Positions 10,096 through 19,934 are shown, counted from the first letter of the stretch. The stretch: 64,000 bases of DNA from an uncultured Halomonas sp. (GCF_947490095.1 NZ_CANLFS010000012.1:25464-89463), one strand, 5' to 3'. Program-made: numbers and translations. The notes: a model not told the origin generated them from the letters alone.

Positions 10096-11562
10096 ATGCT
10101 ATCGCGCCCCCTCCCCCGCGTCGCCGCCCTGCTGATGGGGCTGTCCCTGGCGCTGCCTGCCGCCGGCCAGTGGATCGAACCCGGCTGGGAAAGCAACGCC
10201 GACCTGCCCAGCCTGTCGGCGCCGGACAGTCGCGTCGCCGGCGACGAGGAGTATCGGCTTGGGCGCGCCTGGCTGCGCCAGTTTCGGGCCCGTGCCCCGG
10301 AGTGGCAGGACCCCATCGCCCAGGCCTATGTCGAGTCGCTGCTCGCCCGCCTGGCTTCCCACGGCGGCCTCGGCGGCACTCGAATGATCGTGACCCTGGT
10401 CGACAGCCATCGCCTCAATGCCTTTGCGGTGCCGGGCGGCGTGGTCGGGGTCAACGCGGGGCTGTTTGCCTTCGCCGACCAGGAGGCGGAGCTGGTCTCG
10501 GTCCTGGCCCACGAGCTCGGCCACCTCGCCCAGCGCCACTATTCGCGCCGTCAGGCCCGCGCCGAGCAGACCCAGGTCCCCGCCATGGCCGCCATGCTGG
10601 CCGGCATGCTGATCGCCGCCGCGGGGGGAGGCGACGCCGGCATCGGGGTCGCCATGGGCTCCCAGGCCGCCTTCATCCAGGACCAGCTGGCCTACTCGCG
10701 GCGCTACGAGCAGGAGGCCGACCGCCTGGGCCTGCAGACCATGGTCGAGGCCGGCTACGACCCCGAGGCCATGACATCGATGTTTCGCGCCATGCAGCGC
10801 CTGGCGAGCCTCCAGGGTGGCACGCCCCCCGAATTCCTGCTGACTCACCCGCTTACCGAATCGCGCATCAGCGATACCGCCTCACGCGCCTCTCGGCTCT
10901 CCGGGCAAGGCCGCCGCGATGACGTGCAATATCACCTGGTCCGCGCCAGGGCGCTGCTGGCCATTCATTCGCGAACGCCCGGCCAGGCGGCCACCCGACT
11001 GGCCCAGGACGAGGCGCCCCAGGAGGCGAAACAGTACCTGGAGGCCCTGATCAATGCCGAGCGAGGCGATACCGATGCGGCGCTGCGCCGGCTAGATGCC
11101 CTGGCCCGCGCGCTACCCGATATCACCCTGATTCCCGCCTCGGCGGCCGAAGTGGCCTTTTCCGCCGGCCGCATCGATGACGCCATCGAACGCGGCCAAC
11201 GCCTGTTACGCCTGGTGCCGGGGCATGTGCCGACCACCCTCACCCTCGCCGAGGCGCAGCTGCAGCGCGACCCCGACGCGGCATGGCACCTGCTGCGCGA
11301 CCTGGCCAAGCGTCGTCCCGAGGACCCTCGCGTGTTTGCCCTGCTAACCGAAGCCGCGGGACGCAGCGGCCGCGAGGCCCTCGGTCACCTGGCCCGCGCA
11401 GAGCATCAGCAGCTGACCGGACACATCACCGACGCCATCCGGCAGCTCGGCGTGGCTCGCCGCGTGGCCGAGCGCGAAGGCGACGCCGCCGCCACGGCAC
11501 GCATCGAGCAGCGCTACGAGGCGTTTCTCGGCTATCGAGAAACGCTGGAGAAGTTTCAATAA
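10096..11562 (+). CDS. bepA: Periplasmic M48 metalloprotease/chaperone BepA
   Basis: Quality-control protease for outer-membrane proteins such as LptD. The product is 488 residues (E. coli 487). A signal peptide of about 25 residues ends PAAGQ. The M48 zinc site is HELGH at 139-143 with the third ligand in the EQEAD block. A C-terminal TPR-like helical domain (about residues 300-480) probably docks on the BAM complex. The ATG at 10096 is chosen because AAGGAG sits at 10081-10086. It is divergent from tusA-perM and convergent with nadA. Confidence 0.94.
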   Translation: MLSRPLPRVAALLMGLSLALPAAGQWIEPGWESNADLPSLSAPDSRVAGDEEYRLGRAWLRQFRARAPEWQDPIAQAYVESLLARLASHGGLGGTRMIVTLVDSHRLNAFAVPGGVVGVNAGLFAFADQEAELVSVLAHELGHLAQRHYSRRQARAEQTQVPAMAAMLAGMLIAAAGGGDAGIGVAMGSQAAFIQDQLAYSRRYEQEADRLGLQTMVEAGYDPEAMTSMFRAMQRLASLQGGTPPEFLLTHPLTESRISDTASRASRLSGQGRRDDVQYHLVRARALLAIHSRTPGQAATRLAQDEAPQEAKQYLEALINAERGDTDAALRRLDALARALPDITLIPASAAEVAFSAGRIDDAIERGQRLLRLVPGHVPTTLTLAEAQLQRDPDAAWHLLRDLAKRRPEDPRVFALLTEAAGRSGREALGHLARAEHQQLTGHITDAIRQLGVARRVAEREGDAAATARIEQRYEAFLGYRETLEKFQ

Positions 11563-11563
11563 C

Positions 11564-11594
11564 GCCGGAAGCCGGAAGCCGGAAGCCGGAAGCC
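11564..11594. repeat. Heptanucleotide tandem repeat after bepA
   Basis: Four direct copies of GCCGGAA followed by GCC start immediately downstream of the bepA stop codon. The remaining ~85 bp before the nadA stop is AT-richer and shows no clear terminator. A seven-base unit is prone to slippage, but it is outside coding sequence. Confidence 0.7.
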
Positions 11595-11680
11595 AAAATA
11601 TCGCCACCGAAACTCCCGGCAAGGATTTTTCTTACAGCGTAAAGCGTATGGCGTACGACTCTCGGCGTAGCCGAGCGCGT

Positions 11681-12709
11681 CTAGCGCTGGAAGTTGAGCA
11701 TCCGCTCCAGCGGCTTCAGCGCCGCCTGGCGCAGCTCGTCATCGACCCGGACCTCGCCATGACCGTGACGCAGGGCGTCGGCCAGGTTATCCAGGGCGTT
11801 CATCGCCATCCAGGGGCAGTGGGCGCAGCTTTTGCAGGTGGCGCCATTGCCGGCGGTAGGCGCCTCGAACAGGGTCTTCTCCGGCACGGCCTGCTGCATC
11901 TTGAAGAAGATGCCGCGGTCGGTGGCCACGATCAGCTTGTCATTGGGCAGCTCCTTGGCCGCCTTGATCAGCTGGGACGTGGAGCCGGTGACATCGGCCA
12001 GCTCCACCACCGAGGCCGGAGACTCCGGATGCACCAGTACCGCGGCCTCCGGATACAGCCCCTTGAGGTCCTCGACGCCCTTCGACTTGAACTCTTCATG
12101 GACGATGCAGGCCCCATCCCAGAGCAGCATGTCGGCCCCGGTCTGCTTCTGGATATATCCCCCCAGATGCTTGTCCGGGGCCCACAGAATCTTCTCGCCG
12201 CGGGCCTGGAGGTGCTCGATCACGTCCACGGCGATAGAGGAAGTCACCACCCAGTCGGCACGCGCCTTCACCGCCGCCGAGGTGTTGGCATAGACGACCA
12301 CGGTGCGGTCCGGATGGTCATCGCAGAAGGCGCTGAACTCATCGCTCGGACACCCCAGATCCAGCGAGCACGTCGCCTCCAGGGTGGGCATCAGCACGCG
12401 TTTCTCCGGGGACAGGATCTTGGCGGTCTCCCCCATGAAGCGCACACCGGCCACTATCAGGGTGTCGGCGGGATGACGCGCCCCGAAGCGCGCCATCTCC
12501 AGCGAGTCCGCCACGCACCCACCGGTCTCCTCGGCGAGCTGCTGGATGGCATCATCGGTGTAATAGTGGGCCACCAGGACGGCATTGTGGGCCTCGAGGA
12601 GCCGCTTGATCTCCTCGGCGCGCGCCTGATCCTCGGCGGGAATACGGGTAGGGCAATAAGTGCGGGTCAGATGCTCACGCACCTGGGCACGGGAAGTCAT
12701 GATCGTCAT
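11681..12709 (-). CDS. nadA: Quinolinate synthase A
   Basis: 4Fe-4S enzyme condensing iminoaspartate with dihydroxyacetone phosphate to quinolinate, the substrate of NadC (2141-3010). The product is 342 residues. Conserved blocks are [72 protein letters not shown] and the C-terminal [14 protein letters not shown] cluster-binding region. The start at 12709 (MTIMTSR) or 12700 is not decided by a strong ribosome site. The gene stands alone, convergent with bepA. Confidence 0.95.
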   Translation of the reverse strand: MTIMTSRAQVREHLTRTYCPTRIPAEDQARAEEIKRLLEAHNAVLVAHYYTDDAIQQLAEETGGCVADSLEMARFGARHPADTLIVAGVRFMGETAKILSPEKRVLMPTLEATCSLDLGCPSDEFSAFCDDHPDRTVVVYANTSAAVKARADWVVTSSIAVDVIEHLQARGEKILWAPDKHLGGYIQKQTGADMLLWDGACIVHEEFKSKGVEDLKGLYPEAAVLVHPESPASVVELADVTGSTSQLIKAAKELPNDKLIVATDRGIFFKMQQAVPEKTLFEAPTAGNGATCKSCAHCPWMAMNALDNLADALRHGHGEVRVDDELRQAALKPLERMLNFQR

Positions 12710-12923
12710 CGTGTCTACCACTGTGACCGGCAGGGGCTCCCCCTGCATATTATGGGAGCATCCCTGCCACGCGCTCCGCGTGGCTGAATGCGCCAATGAG
12801 CCAGGCCGCGTCTATCGCCTGCCGACTCACTGGCCATTCTAGACCATAACAGTGGCGCATTGGCAGCCTCGCCCACAAAACGCCGCGCGGCGTCGACGCC
12901 GTGATGACACTCGAGCGCCTACG

Positions 12924-12954
12924 AAAACGCCCCGACCTCTAGGAGATCGGGGCG
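12924..12954 (-). terminator. Intrinsic terminator of the tRNA-Lys pair
   Basis: On the minus strand an 8-bp GC stem (CGCCCCGA / TCGGGGCG) is followed by TTTT. It lies eight bases past the CCA end of the second tRNA-Lys, so it ends that transcript. Confidence 0.85.
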
Positions 12955-12961
12955 CTTGAAT

Positions 12962-13037
12962 TGGTGGGTCGTGTAGGATTCGAACCTACGACCAATTGGT
13001 TAAAAGCCAACTGCTCTACCAACTGAGCTAACGACCC
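12962..13037 (-). tRNA. tRNA-Lys (anticodon UUU), second copy
   Basis: 76 nt including an encoded CCA. The minus strand folds as acceptor GGGTCGT, D arm with AGCTCAGTTGGTAGAGC, anticodon stem TTGGC with loop TTTTAAC (anticodon TTT) and T arm GTAGGTTCGAATCCTAC. It is identical in sequence to the upstream copy at 13067-13142, from which it is separated by 29 bases. Confidence 0.97.
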
Positions 13038-13066
13038 AAGCTTGCGGGGCAAGCCGGCGTTCGAAA

Positions 13067-13142
13067 TGGTGGGTCGTGTAGGATTCGAACCTACGACCAA
13101 TTGGTTAAAAGCCAACTGCTCTACCAACTGAGCTAACGACCC
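13067..13142 (-). tRNA. tRNA-Lys (anticodon UUU), first copy
   Basis: 76 nt with CCA encoded, identical to the copy at 12962-13037. It is transcribed first from a strong promoter just upstream. The tandem arrangement provides gene dosage for the only Lys tRNA seen in the window. Confidence 0.97.
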
Positions 13143-13151
13143 TTCCGAACG

Positions 13152-13187
13152 GGGGCAGATAATACTGATACGCCCCCGGCCTGGCAA
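13152..13187 (-). promoter_or_regulatory. Strong stable-RNA promoter of the tRNA-Lys operon
   Basis: On the minus strand TTGCCA (plus 13182-13187), a 17-base spacer and TATTAT (plus 13159-13164) precede a GC-rich stretch CTGCCCCC between -10 and the expected start. A GC-rich discriminator is the classic mark of promoters under stringent (ppGpp/DksA) control. Confidence 0.75.
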
Positions 13188-13218
13188 GGATTTTTTTACT
13201 TAATCTTGCGATCGGCGA

Positions 13219-14070
13219 TCAGCGACGCGCCTTGGGCCTGCGCATCGTCTGCACCGGCTTGCGCTTGTGCTTATCGCGACTCCAGCGATTCTTCTCGTCC
13301 GGCGTCAGTTCAGGCACCTTGCGCGCCGGCAGGCTTGCGAGCTCGGCCAGGTCATCGACCTCACTCTGGGAGAGCTCCACCCACTCGCCGGCCTTGGCGC
13401 GCTTGTCGAGGAAGATGTTGCCGTAACGCACCCGCTTGAGGCGGCTGACGGTAAGCCCCTGGGACTCCCAGAGCCGGCGCACTTCGCGATTGCGCCCCTC
13501 CATGATCACCACATGGAACCAGGTATTGATGCCCTCGCCGCCGAATTCCTGGACATCGGTGAAGCGGGCCGGTCCGTCATCGAGCATCACCCCCTCGACC
13601 ATGGCAACCACCTGCTCCCGGGTCACCCCTCCCATGACCCGCACGGCATACTCTCGCTCGATCTGGGTGGAAGGGTGCATCAGGCGATTCGCCAGCTCCC
13701 CGTCGGTGGTAAACAGCAGCAGGCCGCTGGTATTGATATCCAGGCGCCCGATGGCGATCCAGCGCTCACCCTTGAGGCGCGGCAGCCGGTCGAACACGGT
13801 ACGGCGCCCCTCGGGATCCTTGCGCGTGCATAGCTCCCCCTCGGGCTTGTTGTACATGATCACCCGACGCGGCACCTCTTCGGCGGCCCGCAGGGTCACC
13901 GGGCGGCTATCGAAGAGCACCCGGTCGCGGGTCTCGATACGGTCGCCGAGGGTCGCCACCTGGCCGTTGACCTGGACTCGCCCGGCGGCGATGGCCGCTT
14001 CCATCTCGCGGCGCGAACCCAGCCCGGCACGCGCCAGGACCTTCTGCAGTTTTTCGCTGGTATTGCTCAT
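13219..14070 (-). CDS. rluB: 23S rRNA pseudouridine(2605) synthase
   Basis: RsuA/RluB-family enzyme isomerising a uridine in helix 93 of 23S rRNA. The product is 283 residues. An N-terminal S4 RNA-binding domain ([24 protein letters not shown]) is followed by the catalytic domain with [20 protein letters not shown], whose Asp is the nucleophile. A basic C-terminal tail ([18 protein letters not shown]) follows. Its ATG overlaps the scpB stop by four bases, completing a scpA-scpB-rluB coupled operon as in Pseudomonas. Confidence 0.94.
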   Translation of the reverse strand: MSNTSEKLQKVLARAGLGSRREMEAAIAAGRVQVNGQVATLGDRIETRDRVLFDSRPVTLRAAEEVPRRVIMYNKPEGELCTRKDPEGRRTVFDRLPRLKGERWIAIGRLDINTSGLLLFTTDGELANRLMHPSTQIEREYAVRVMGGVTREQVVAMVEGVMLDDGPARFTDVQEFGGEGINTWFHVVIMEGRNREVRRLWESQGLTVSRLKRVRYGNIFLDKRAKAGEWVELSQSEVDDLAELASLPARKVPELTPDEKNRWSRDKHKRKPVQTMRRPKARR

Positions 14071-14930
14071 GAATCATCGTTCTCAATGGGTGTGGATTCC
14101 GCCCCCGGGGCAGCGTCATCATCGACGCGGCTCCGGGCACGTTCGGACAGGCGAGCCTCAAGGTCGGCAAAGCTCGGACCCGTCCGCTCGGACGCCTTCC
14201 CGGCGTGTTCAAGGCGGGCCTGGTCGGCCGCCATTCCATCGGCACCGGTCACCGCCGATGCCTCTGATAGTGTAGCGCCCCCGGGCGCTTCATCGGCACC
14301 CTCATCATGCACCGCATCGGCCTGGGCGAGAATGGCGGCCTGATCCGGCGGCGACTCGTCCTCTTCCAGCGTTCGCCCCGCGTCCGGGTCCTCGAACGCC
14401 TTGAGCTCGTGCATGGGCGGCAGTTCGTCGAGGGTCTTGAGGCCGAAGTCATCGAGAAAGCTTCGGGTAGAGGCATAGACCGCCGGGCGACCCGGCACGT
14501 CGCGATGCCCCACCACGCGAATCCAGCCCCGCTCGAGCAGGGTCCGCATGATCGAGCCGCTTACCGTGACCCCTCGTACCTCCTCGATGTCCCCACGGGT
14601 AACCGGCTGGCGATAGGCGATCAACGCCAGGGTCTCGAGCAACGCCCTGGAGTATCGCTGGGGGCGCTCGTCCCATAGCCGCGACACCCAGGGCGACAGC
14701 CGCGGACGAATCCGCAGCTGATACCCCGAGGCCGTCTCGATCAGCTCCATGGCGCCCCGCTCATGGCGGACGCTCAAGCGCTCCAGCGCCTCCCGCAGGG
14801 CGCGCCGGGTCGGCCTGCCACGCTCATCGAACAATCCCTCCAGGCGCTCCATGGCCAATGGCTCGCCGGCGGCCAGCAGCGCCGCCTCGAGAATATCGTC
14901 CAGCGCATCGGGAAACTCCATGGCGGTCAT
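14067..14930 (-). CDS. scpB: Segregation and condensation protein B
   Basis: Winged-helix kleisin partner in the ScpAB complex that acts with SMC (gene at 47012-50503). The product is 287 residues. The conserved core lies in the first ~190 residues, with [63 protein letters not shown] and [16 protein letters not shown] low-complexity acidic C-terminal tail of about 90 residues is longer than in many homologues. The ATG at 14930 overlaps the scpA stop by four bases; the ATG three codons later is an alternative. Confidence 0.94.
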   Translation of the reverse strand: MTAMEFPDALDDILEAALLAAGEPLAMERLEGLFDERGRPTRRALREALERLSVRHERGAMELIETASGYQLRIRPRLSPWVSRLWDERPQRYSRALLETLALIAYRQPVTRGDIEEVRGVTVSGSIMRTLLERGWIRVVGHRDVPGRPAVYASTRSFLDDFGLKTLDELPPMHELKAFEDPDAGRTLEEDESPPDQAAILAQADAVHDEGADEAPGGATLSEASAVTGADGMAADQARLEHAGKASERTGPSFADLEARLSERARSRVDDDAAPGAESTPIENDDS

Positions 14931-15835
14931 GGCGACGCCTCCTCGAACGCGCCCTCGCCCTCGCCCTCGCCCTCGAGGTCGTCCCAGTCGGCGCGGTCGG
15001 TCTCGCTCACTCGGGCCCGCACATGCAGTGGCGATAGCGGTGCATTCTGGACGACCTCGATCATCGCCTCCTTGGCCAGTTCGAGAATCGCCATGAAGGT
15101 GACCACGACCCCTCCACGCCCCTCCTCGAGAGAAAACAGCGCCTCGAAGAGCACGAAGCGCCCTCCCTCGAGGCGCCCCATGATCGCCAGCATGCGCTCA
15201 CGCGTCGACAGCACCTCGCGGCTGATCTGGTGGGTCTGATTGAGCTCGACCCGACGCAGGACCCCGGCCAGCGCACCCAGCAGCTGATCCAACCCCACCT
15301 CGGGGTGAATCACTCGGCTCTCCAGCGGCGGCAATACCGCCCGGGCCGGAAACCAGTCTCGACCCAGGCGCGGCAGTTCGGCCAGGGACTCGGCGGCATT
15401 CTTGAGCCGCTCATACTCCTGGAGGCGACGAATCAGCTCGGCCCGAGGATCCTCCTCCTCGTCATCGCCCCCTTCCTTTGGGGGGCGTGGCAACAGGGTG
15501 CGTGACTTGATCTCGGCGAGCATTGCCGCCATCAGCAGGTACTCACCGGCCAATTCGATCTCCATGGCCTTCATCAGCTCGACATACTCGATGTACTGAC
15601 GCGTAATGGCTGCCACATCGATGGCCAGGATATCCAGGTTCTGGCGCCGGATCAGGTAGAGCAGCAGGTCGAGGGGCCCCTCAAAGGTCTCGAGGAAGAC
15701 ACGCAGCGCCTCCGGCGGAATATAGAGATCCTCCGGCAGCTCGGTAATCGGCTCATCGAACAGCCTGCCGAGCACCTCGGCCTGGCCGGCGACGGCTGTC
15801 TGTTCGAGGCTTACGGTATCGGGGGTAACGCTCAC
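14927..15835 (-). CDS. scpA: Segregation and condensation protein A (kleisin)
   Basis: Kleisin subunit bridging the SMC heads for chromosome condensation. The product is 302 residues. The N-terminal SMC-neck-binding part shows FEGPLDLLLYLIRRQNLDI, followed by EYLLMAAMLAEIKSRTLLP. A winged helix lies near the C-terminus (VVTFMAILELAKEA). The C-terminal tail contains an EG dipeptide repeat encoded by four copies of a six-base unit (about 14952-14975), directly before the scpB start. It is first gene of the scpA-scpB-rluB operon. Confidence 0.95.
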   Translation of the reverse strand: MSVTPDTVSLEQTAVAGQAEVLGRLFDEPITELPEDLYIPPEALRVFLETFEGPLDLLLYLIRRQNLDILAIDVAAITRQYIEYVELMKAMEIELAGEYLLMAAMLAEIKSRTLLPRPPKEGGDDEEEDPRAELIRRLQEYERLKNAAESLAELPRLGRDWFPARAVLPPLESRVIHPEVGLDQLLGALAGVLRRVELNQTHQISREVLSTRERMLAIMGRLEGGRFVLFEALFSLEEGRGGVVVTFMAILELAKEAMIEVVQNAPLSPLHVRARVSETDRADWDDLEGEGEGEGAFEEASP

Positions 15836-16137
15836 GCGGCGTGCCTCTCCAGGGACGCAGAATCAGCGGCGCAGTCTAGCAAGAGCACGCCCCTGGAAAC
15901 AGCGTGATCGAGGCGTCGCCCGGTGCCGGCTCAATCGGCCGCCCGGAAAATAAATCGCCAAGACCATTGACCCGGAACGATAAAAGTGAGACTGTATCGC
16001 CAGTTGGTTGGCAAGCAGCATGGTTTCAGCAGCATTCGAATTCTTTCGACCGCCTGTAAGATCATTCTTGTTTTACCCGCTATTCATCTGGGTGACACCA
16101 GGAACATTGCAAGGCGCTTAGCGCGAAAGGATTTATT

Positions 16138-16341
16138 ATGACAACTGGTACCGTGAAGTGGTTCAACGATTCCAAGGGTTTCGGCTTCATCTCTCCGTCC
16201 GACGGCGGTGATGACGTCTTCGCCCACTTCTCCGAGATTCAGGCTGAAGGCTTCAAGTCCCTCCAGGAAGGTCAGAGCGTCTCCTTCGACGTGACCCAGG
16301 GCAAGAAGGGCCTTCAGGCCTCTAACATCAAGCCGCTCTGA
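16138..16341 (+). CDS. Cold-shock-domain protein (CspA family)
   Basis: A 67-residue single OB-fold RNA/ssDNA-binding protein acting as RNA chaperone. RNP1 (KGFGFI) and RNP2 (DVFAHF) are intact, and it begins [15 protein letters not shown] as in CspA/CspD-type paralogues. An AAAGGA ribosome site precedes the ATG. The 302-base gap before it (15836-16137) holds no gene; it is AT-richer and probably contains the promoter and a long 5' leader, as usual for csp genes. I could not identify a cold-box with confidence. Two GC-rich TTCG-loop hairpins follow the gene. Which csp paralogue it is cannot be fixed. Confidence 0.95.
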   Translation: MTTGTVKWFNDSKGFGFISPSDGGDDVFAHFSEIQAEGFKSLQEGQSVSFDVTQGKKGLQASNIKPL

Positions 16342-16360
16342 TCCTCGGATCATAAGCGCA

Positions 16361-16414
16361 CGAATCCTTCGGGATTCGTTGAACAGGGCTCGCTTCGGCG
16401 AGCCCTGTTTCGTT
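16361..16414 (+). terminator. Double hairpin terminator after csp
   Basis: Two consecutive UUCG-tetraloop hairpins: a 7-bp stem at 16361-16378, and an 11-bp stem ACAGGGCTCGC / GCGAGCCCTGT at 16383-16408 followed by TTCGTT. The second is a strong terminator between the convergent csp and katA genes. Confidence 0.85.
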
Positions 16415-16424
16415 GTGTGCCCTG

Positions 16425-17891
16425 TCATCCCCCCTCGTCATTGGCCTTCACCCCCTGGGCGATACGCTCGCCGAGCGTCGCATCGATATTGCGCCAGTAA
16501 TCGAAGGCCCGCTCCAGCACCGGCGCGGAAACGCCGTCGGAGAGGTGGCCCACCACATTGGCCACCAGGCGGTCCCGGGCGGCATCGTCCATCACCCGAT
16601 TGACCAGGGTATTGGCCTGGCCGAAATCATCGTCCTCCTCGCGTAGCGTATAGGCGGCACGCACCATGTCGCCGCCGGCCTCCCAGATAGAATCCGGCGG
16701 ATACCGCTCGCCGTCGGCCTGGGGCCCACCCTTGGAGTTGGGCGCATATACCGGGTCGCTGGCGTTCTGCACCCGCATGGCACCGTCCTTGCTGTAGCTA
16801 TGCACCGGCGACTTGGGGGCGTTGACGGGAATCTGCTTGTAGTTCACGCCCAGCCGATGGCGATGCGCGTCGGCATAGGAGAACACTCGCCCCAGCAGCA
16901 TCTTGTCGGGACTGATGCCGATGCCGGGCACCAGGTTATTGGGCTCGAACGCCGCCTGCTCGATCTGAGCATGGTTGTCCACGGGGTTCGTATCCAGGGT
17001 GAGCCTGCCCACCTCGATCAGCGGGTAATCCGCATGGGGCCATATCTTGGTAAGGTCGAAGGGATTGAAGCGATAGGCCTCGGCCTCCTTGAACGGCATG
17101 ATCTGCATATAGAGCGTCCAGCTCGGATACTCACCGGCCTCGATCGCTCGATAGAGGTCACGCATATGATAGTCACCGTCCTCTCCCGCCAGGCGGTCGG
17201 CTTCCTCCTGGGTGAGGCACTCGACTCCCTGGTCGGTCTTGAAGTGATACTTGACCCAGAACTTTTCCCCCCGGGCGTTCACCCACATGTAGGTGTGGCT
17301 GGAATAACCATTCATGTGCCGCCAGGTCCTGGGGATTCCTCGGTCACCCATCAGCCAGGCGACCTGATGGGCGGATTCCGGCGACAGCGTCCAGAAGTCC
17401 CACTGCATATCATGGTCACGCAGGTTGTTATCCGCCCGCCGCTTCTGGGAGCGGATAAAGTGCTGAAACTTCAGTGGATCACGAAGGAAGAAGACCGGCG
17501 TGTTGTTCCCCACCATGTCGTAGTTGCCTTCGCTGGTGTAGAACTTGATGGAAAATCCACGGGGGTCACGCCAGGTGTCCGGACTCCCACGCTCACCCGC
17601 CACGGTGGAGAAGCGAATCAGCACGTCCGTGCGGGTACCCGGCTGGAACACCGCGGCTCGCGTGTAGGCACTGACATCTTCGGTCACCTCGAAACGGCCA
17701 AAGGCACCGCTGCCCTTGGCGTGGGGCTGACGCTCGGGGATCCGCTCCCGGTTGAACTGGGCCATCTGTTCAATCAAATAATGGTCATGAAGCAGGATAG
17801 GGCCATCGGGCCCCACCGTCAGCGAATGCTCGTCGCTGGCCACCGGAATGCCCGCATCGGTGGTGGTCGGCTTGGGTTTATCGGTCGTCAC
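16425..17891 (-). CDS. katA: Monofunctional heme catalase (small-subunit, KatA type)
   Basis: Disproportionates hydrogen peroxide. The product is 488 residues, the small-subunit size. Catalytic His lies in HAKGSGAFG and Asn in [10 protein letters not shown]. The proximal heme Tyr lies in the [14 protein letters not shown] signature, and [26 protein letters not shown] residues line the pocket. No signal peptide is visible. It begins [14 protein letters not shown], and is convergent with csp. No OxyR site was recognised upstream, but I cannot exclude one. Confidence 0.95.
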   Translation of the reverse strand: MTTDKPKPTTTDAGIPVASDEHSLTVGPDGPILLHDHYLIEQMAQFNRERIPERQPHAKGSGAFGRFEVTEDVSAYTRAAVFQPGTRTDVLIRFSTVAGERGSPDTWRDPRGFSIKFYTSEGNYDMVGNNTPVFFLRDPLKFQHFIRSQKRRADNNLRDHDMQWDFWTLSPESAHQVAWLMGDRGIPRTWRHMNGYSSHTYMWVNARGEKFWVKYHFKTDQGVECLTQEEADRLAGEDGDYHMRDLYRAIEAGEYPSWTLYMQIMPFKEAEAYRFNPFDLTKIWPHADYPLIEVGRLTLDTNPVDNHAQIEQAAFEPNNLVPGIGISPDKMLLGRVFSYADAHRHRLGVNYKQIPVNAPKSPVHSYSKDGAMRVQNASDPVYAPNSKGGPQADGERYPPDSIWEAGGDMVRAAYTLREEDDDFGQANTLVNRVMDDAARDRLVANVVGHLSDGVSAPVLERAFDYWRNIDATLGERIAQGVKANDEGG

Positions 17892-18000
17892 GATACACCT
17901 CCTCTACATGATGCATGCCTCTGGACGGGCGCATGGCGCCCACAGCATCTGTAAGAGGTATAGCGACCCGGCCACGACCTATCCAACTCCTGCCGTAAAC

Positions 18001-18099
18001 GGCGCCCAGGCCTCGCCCCGGCGTTAACCGAGGCTAGCGATGCAGCCTGATGACCCGGCGCCCAGGCCTCGCCCCGGCGTTAATCGAGGCTAGCGATGC
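18001..18099. repeat. 56-bp tandem duplication of a gene 3' end
   Basis: A 43-base segment at 18001-18043 recurs at 18057-18099 with one mismatch (period 56). The right copy contains the last codons and TAG stop of the symporter gene (18090-19364) plus its downstream flank, so the left copy is a duplicated gene tail lying between it and katA. Each copy contains a 6-bp GCCTCG/CGAGGC inverted repeat. Confidence 0.85.
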
Positions 18100-19364
18100 C
18101 GGGCCTGATCCGGCGCCCCGGCCGCCTGGGAGGCGGCTCGCTTCTCCTCGCTGCGACCGATGACCGCCGTGCCGACCAGATCACCGGTCACGTTGAGGGC
18201 GGTGCAGCCCATGCCCACCAGGGCATCGATGGCGGTCAGCAGCGCCACGGCCTCGATCGGCAGGCCCACCTGGGAGAATACCGTGGCGATCATCACGATG
18301 CCGGCGCCGGGCACCCCGGCGGTGCCCACCGAGATCAGCGTGCCGACCACCACGATCTGCAGCATGCTTAGCCAGTCCAGGGGAGCCCCCATCACATTGG
18401 CGGCAAACACCGCCGAGATGGCGATGCGGATGGCCGCCCCATCCATGTTCAGCGTCGCCCCCAGCGGCAGGCTGAAGCCATAAATGCTGCGCGGCAGGCC
18501 CAGGCGGCTCGCGGCGTCCAGCGTCAGCGGCAGGGTACCGGAGCTGCTCTGGGTGGCGAAGGCGGTGGCCGTGGGCGTGCGCGCCTCGCGGAAGAAGGCG
18601 CCCACGGGCACACCGAAGCCCTTGAGCAGGCCGAGGTAGACCAGCAGCTGCGCGCCCAGCGCCAGGTAGAGCACCACCACCATGTCGCCCAGGGACAGCA
18701 GGGTCGCGAGGCCCTGATCGGCGACGGTTCCGACCACGATGGCGAAGACGCCGATCGGCACGACATGCAGAATACCGTCCATCACCCTGAGGGTGGCGGC
18801 GTTGAGCGCCTCGATCAGGCCGTAGAGCCGCTCCCCCAGCGCCGCCTGGGAGTCGGACTGACGCATCTTCATCACGGCCAGGCCAAAGACCAGCGCCACG
18901 AAGATGATGCCCAGCAGGTCCTGCTCGGCGAAGGCGGCCACCATATTGTTCGGCACGATGCCCAGTACCACCGAGAGAATACCGGGGTTATCCGGCACCG
19001 AGATGGCATCGACCCCCTGCAACGACATGCCCTCCCCCGGCGCCAGCAGGGTCGCCACAGCGAGCCCCACGGCGATGGCCAGGGCCGAGGTGGCCAGATA
19101 GTAGACAAATACCTTCCGGCCGACCCGCCCGAGGCTGCCGGCGGCGCCCTGGTTGACCCCCGACATCAGGGTAAACAGTACGATGGGCAGGATGATGAAC
19201 TTCAGCAGCCGCATCAAAAGCTCGCCCAGCGGGGCCAGCCATTCGGCCACGACAGGCCCGCCGACCAGGCCGACCACCACGCCCAGCACCAGGGCAATGC
19301 TCACGCGCAGGATCAGCGAGGTGGCGCAGTAACCACGCCACAGGGATGTCAGGAGCGTCGACAT
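18090..19364 (-). CDS. Dicarboxylate/amino acid:cation symporter (DAACS/Glt family)
   Basis: Sodium- or proton-coupled secondary transporter of glutamate/aspartate or C4-dicarboxylates. The product is 424 residues with about eight membrane segments and two re-entrant hairpins. The family signatures are clear: the serine-rich hairpin-1 tip TQSSSGTLPLTL, NMDGAAIR in TM7, and GTAGVPGAGIVM in hairpin 2. Near TM8, DALVGMGCTALNVTGD carries the substrate-binding Asp/Asn region. Substrate preference cannot be decided. The ATG at 19364 has a GAGG site; the open frame extends further upstream without support. Its 3' end is duplicated (see repeat). Confidence 0.9.
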   Translation of the reverse strand: MSTLLTSLWRGYCATSLILRVSIALVLGVVVGLVGGPVVAEWLAPLGELLMRLLKFIILPIVLFTLMSGVNQGAAGSLGRVGRKVFVYYLATSALAIAVGLAVATLLAPGEGMSLQGVDAISVPDNPGILSVVLGIVPNNMVAAFAEQDLLGIIFVALVFGLAVMKMRQSDSQAALGERLYGLIEALNAATLRVMDGILHVVPIGVFAIVVGTVADQGLATLLSLGDMVVVLYLALGAQLLVYLGLLKGFGVPVGAFFREARTPTATAFATQSSSGTLPLTLDAASRLGLPRSIYGFSLPLGATLNMDGAAIRIAISAVFAANVMGAPLDWLSMLQIVVVGTLISVGTAGVPGAGIVMIATVFSQVGLPIEAVALLTAIDALVGMGCTALNVTGDLVGTAVIGRSEEKRAASQAAGAPDQARHR

Positions 19365-19487
19365 GGGGACCTCGTTACAATGAAAGGGCGTCGCGGACCT
19401 TAGACACACAGGGCCCGGCATGCAAAGACTAGAAAGTTAATTGCTTATAACACTCAGAGACTTGCACTCGACGCCGCGGGCCCGGGG

Positions 19488-19934
19488 TTAGACCACGCCC
19501 TCCCCCCAGCCATAGACGGCCCCGATCACCGCCCCGAAGACGAGGTGGGCGATCAGCATGGAAAGCGGTGCCACCAGCCCGAGGCCCAGGCCGAACCAGC
19601 CGGAGCCGGCCAGGGGAAACACAGAGATCATCACCACCAGCCAGCTTCCCATACCGAACTCCAGGCCCCGCCGAGTGGACGTGCGACCCGGAAGATAGGG
19701 TACCAGCAGCGCGAACAGCAGCCCCCAGATCAGCGTACCCACGGCGAAATGAATACCCCAGGCCAGCGTATGGCTGTCCGGCGTGCCGAGCAGATCCTGA
19801 GCGGCAAGATTCATGACCTCGATGGGGTCATACCAGGGAATAATGCCCGCCGCCAGGCGCAGCACCAGGATCAACGAGATGACCAGGGTGGCCGTGAATC
19901 CGGCCATCAACCCACGTAATAGGCGATTACTCAT
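19488..19934 (-). CDS. Small four-helix inner-membrane protein, function unknown
   Basis: 148 residues with four hydrophobic segments: about 8-30, 60-82, 95-117 and 122-145. Small-residue motifs run along them ([65 protein letters not shown]). It resembles the DUF6789/YagU-like class of small membrane proteins, but I cannot confirm the family from sequence alone. It stands alone between the symporter and rlmA. Confidence 0.6.
   Translation of the reverse strand: MSNRLLRGLMAGFTATLVISLILVLRLAAGIIPWYDPIEVMNLAAQDLLGTPDSHTLAWGIHFAVGTLIWGLLFALLVPYLPGRTSTRRGLEFGMGSWLVVMISVFPLAGSGWFGLGLGLVAPLSMLIAHLVFGAVIGAVYGWGEGVV

Noticed and set aside
12939..13187. 82-codon frame with an internal 21-residue duplication
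   Set aside because: The duplication is the pair of identical tRNA-Lys genes; it is not a protein.
14952..14975. Six-base repeat in scpA as a phase-variation tract
   Set aside because: The unit is a multiple of three, so slippage would only change a Glu-Gly tail, not switch expression.
15836..16137. Small gene in the 302-bp gap before csp
   Set aside because: No frame with a ribosome site or coding composition; a long csp leader explains the gap.
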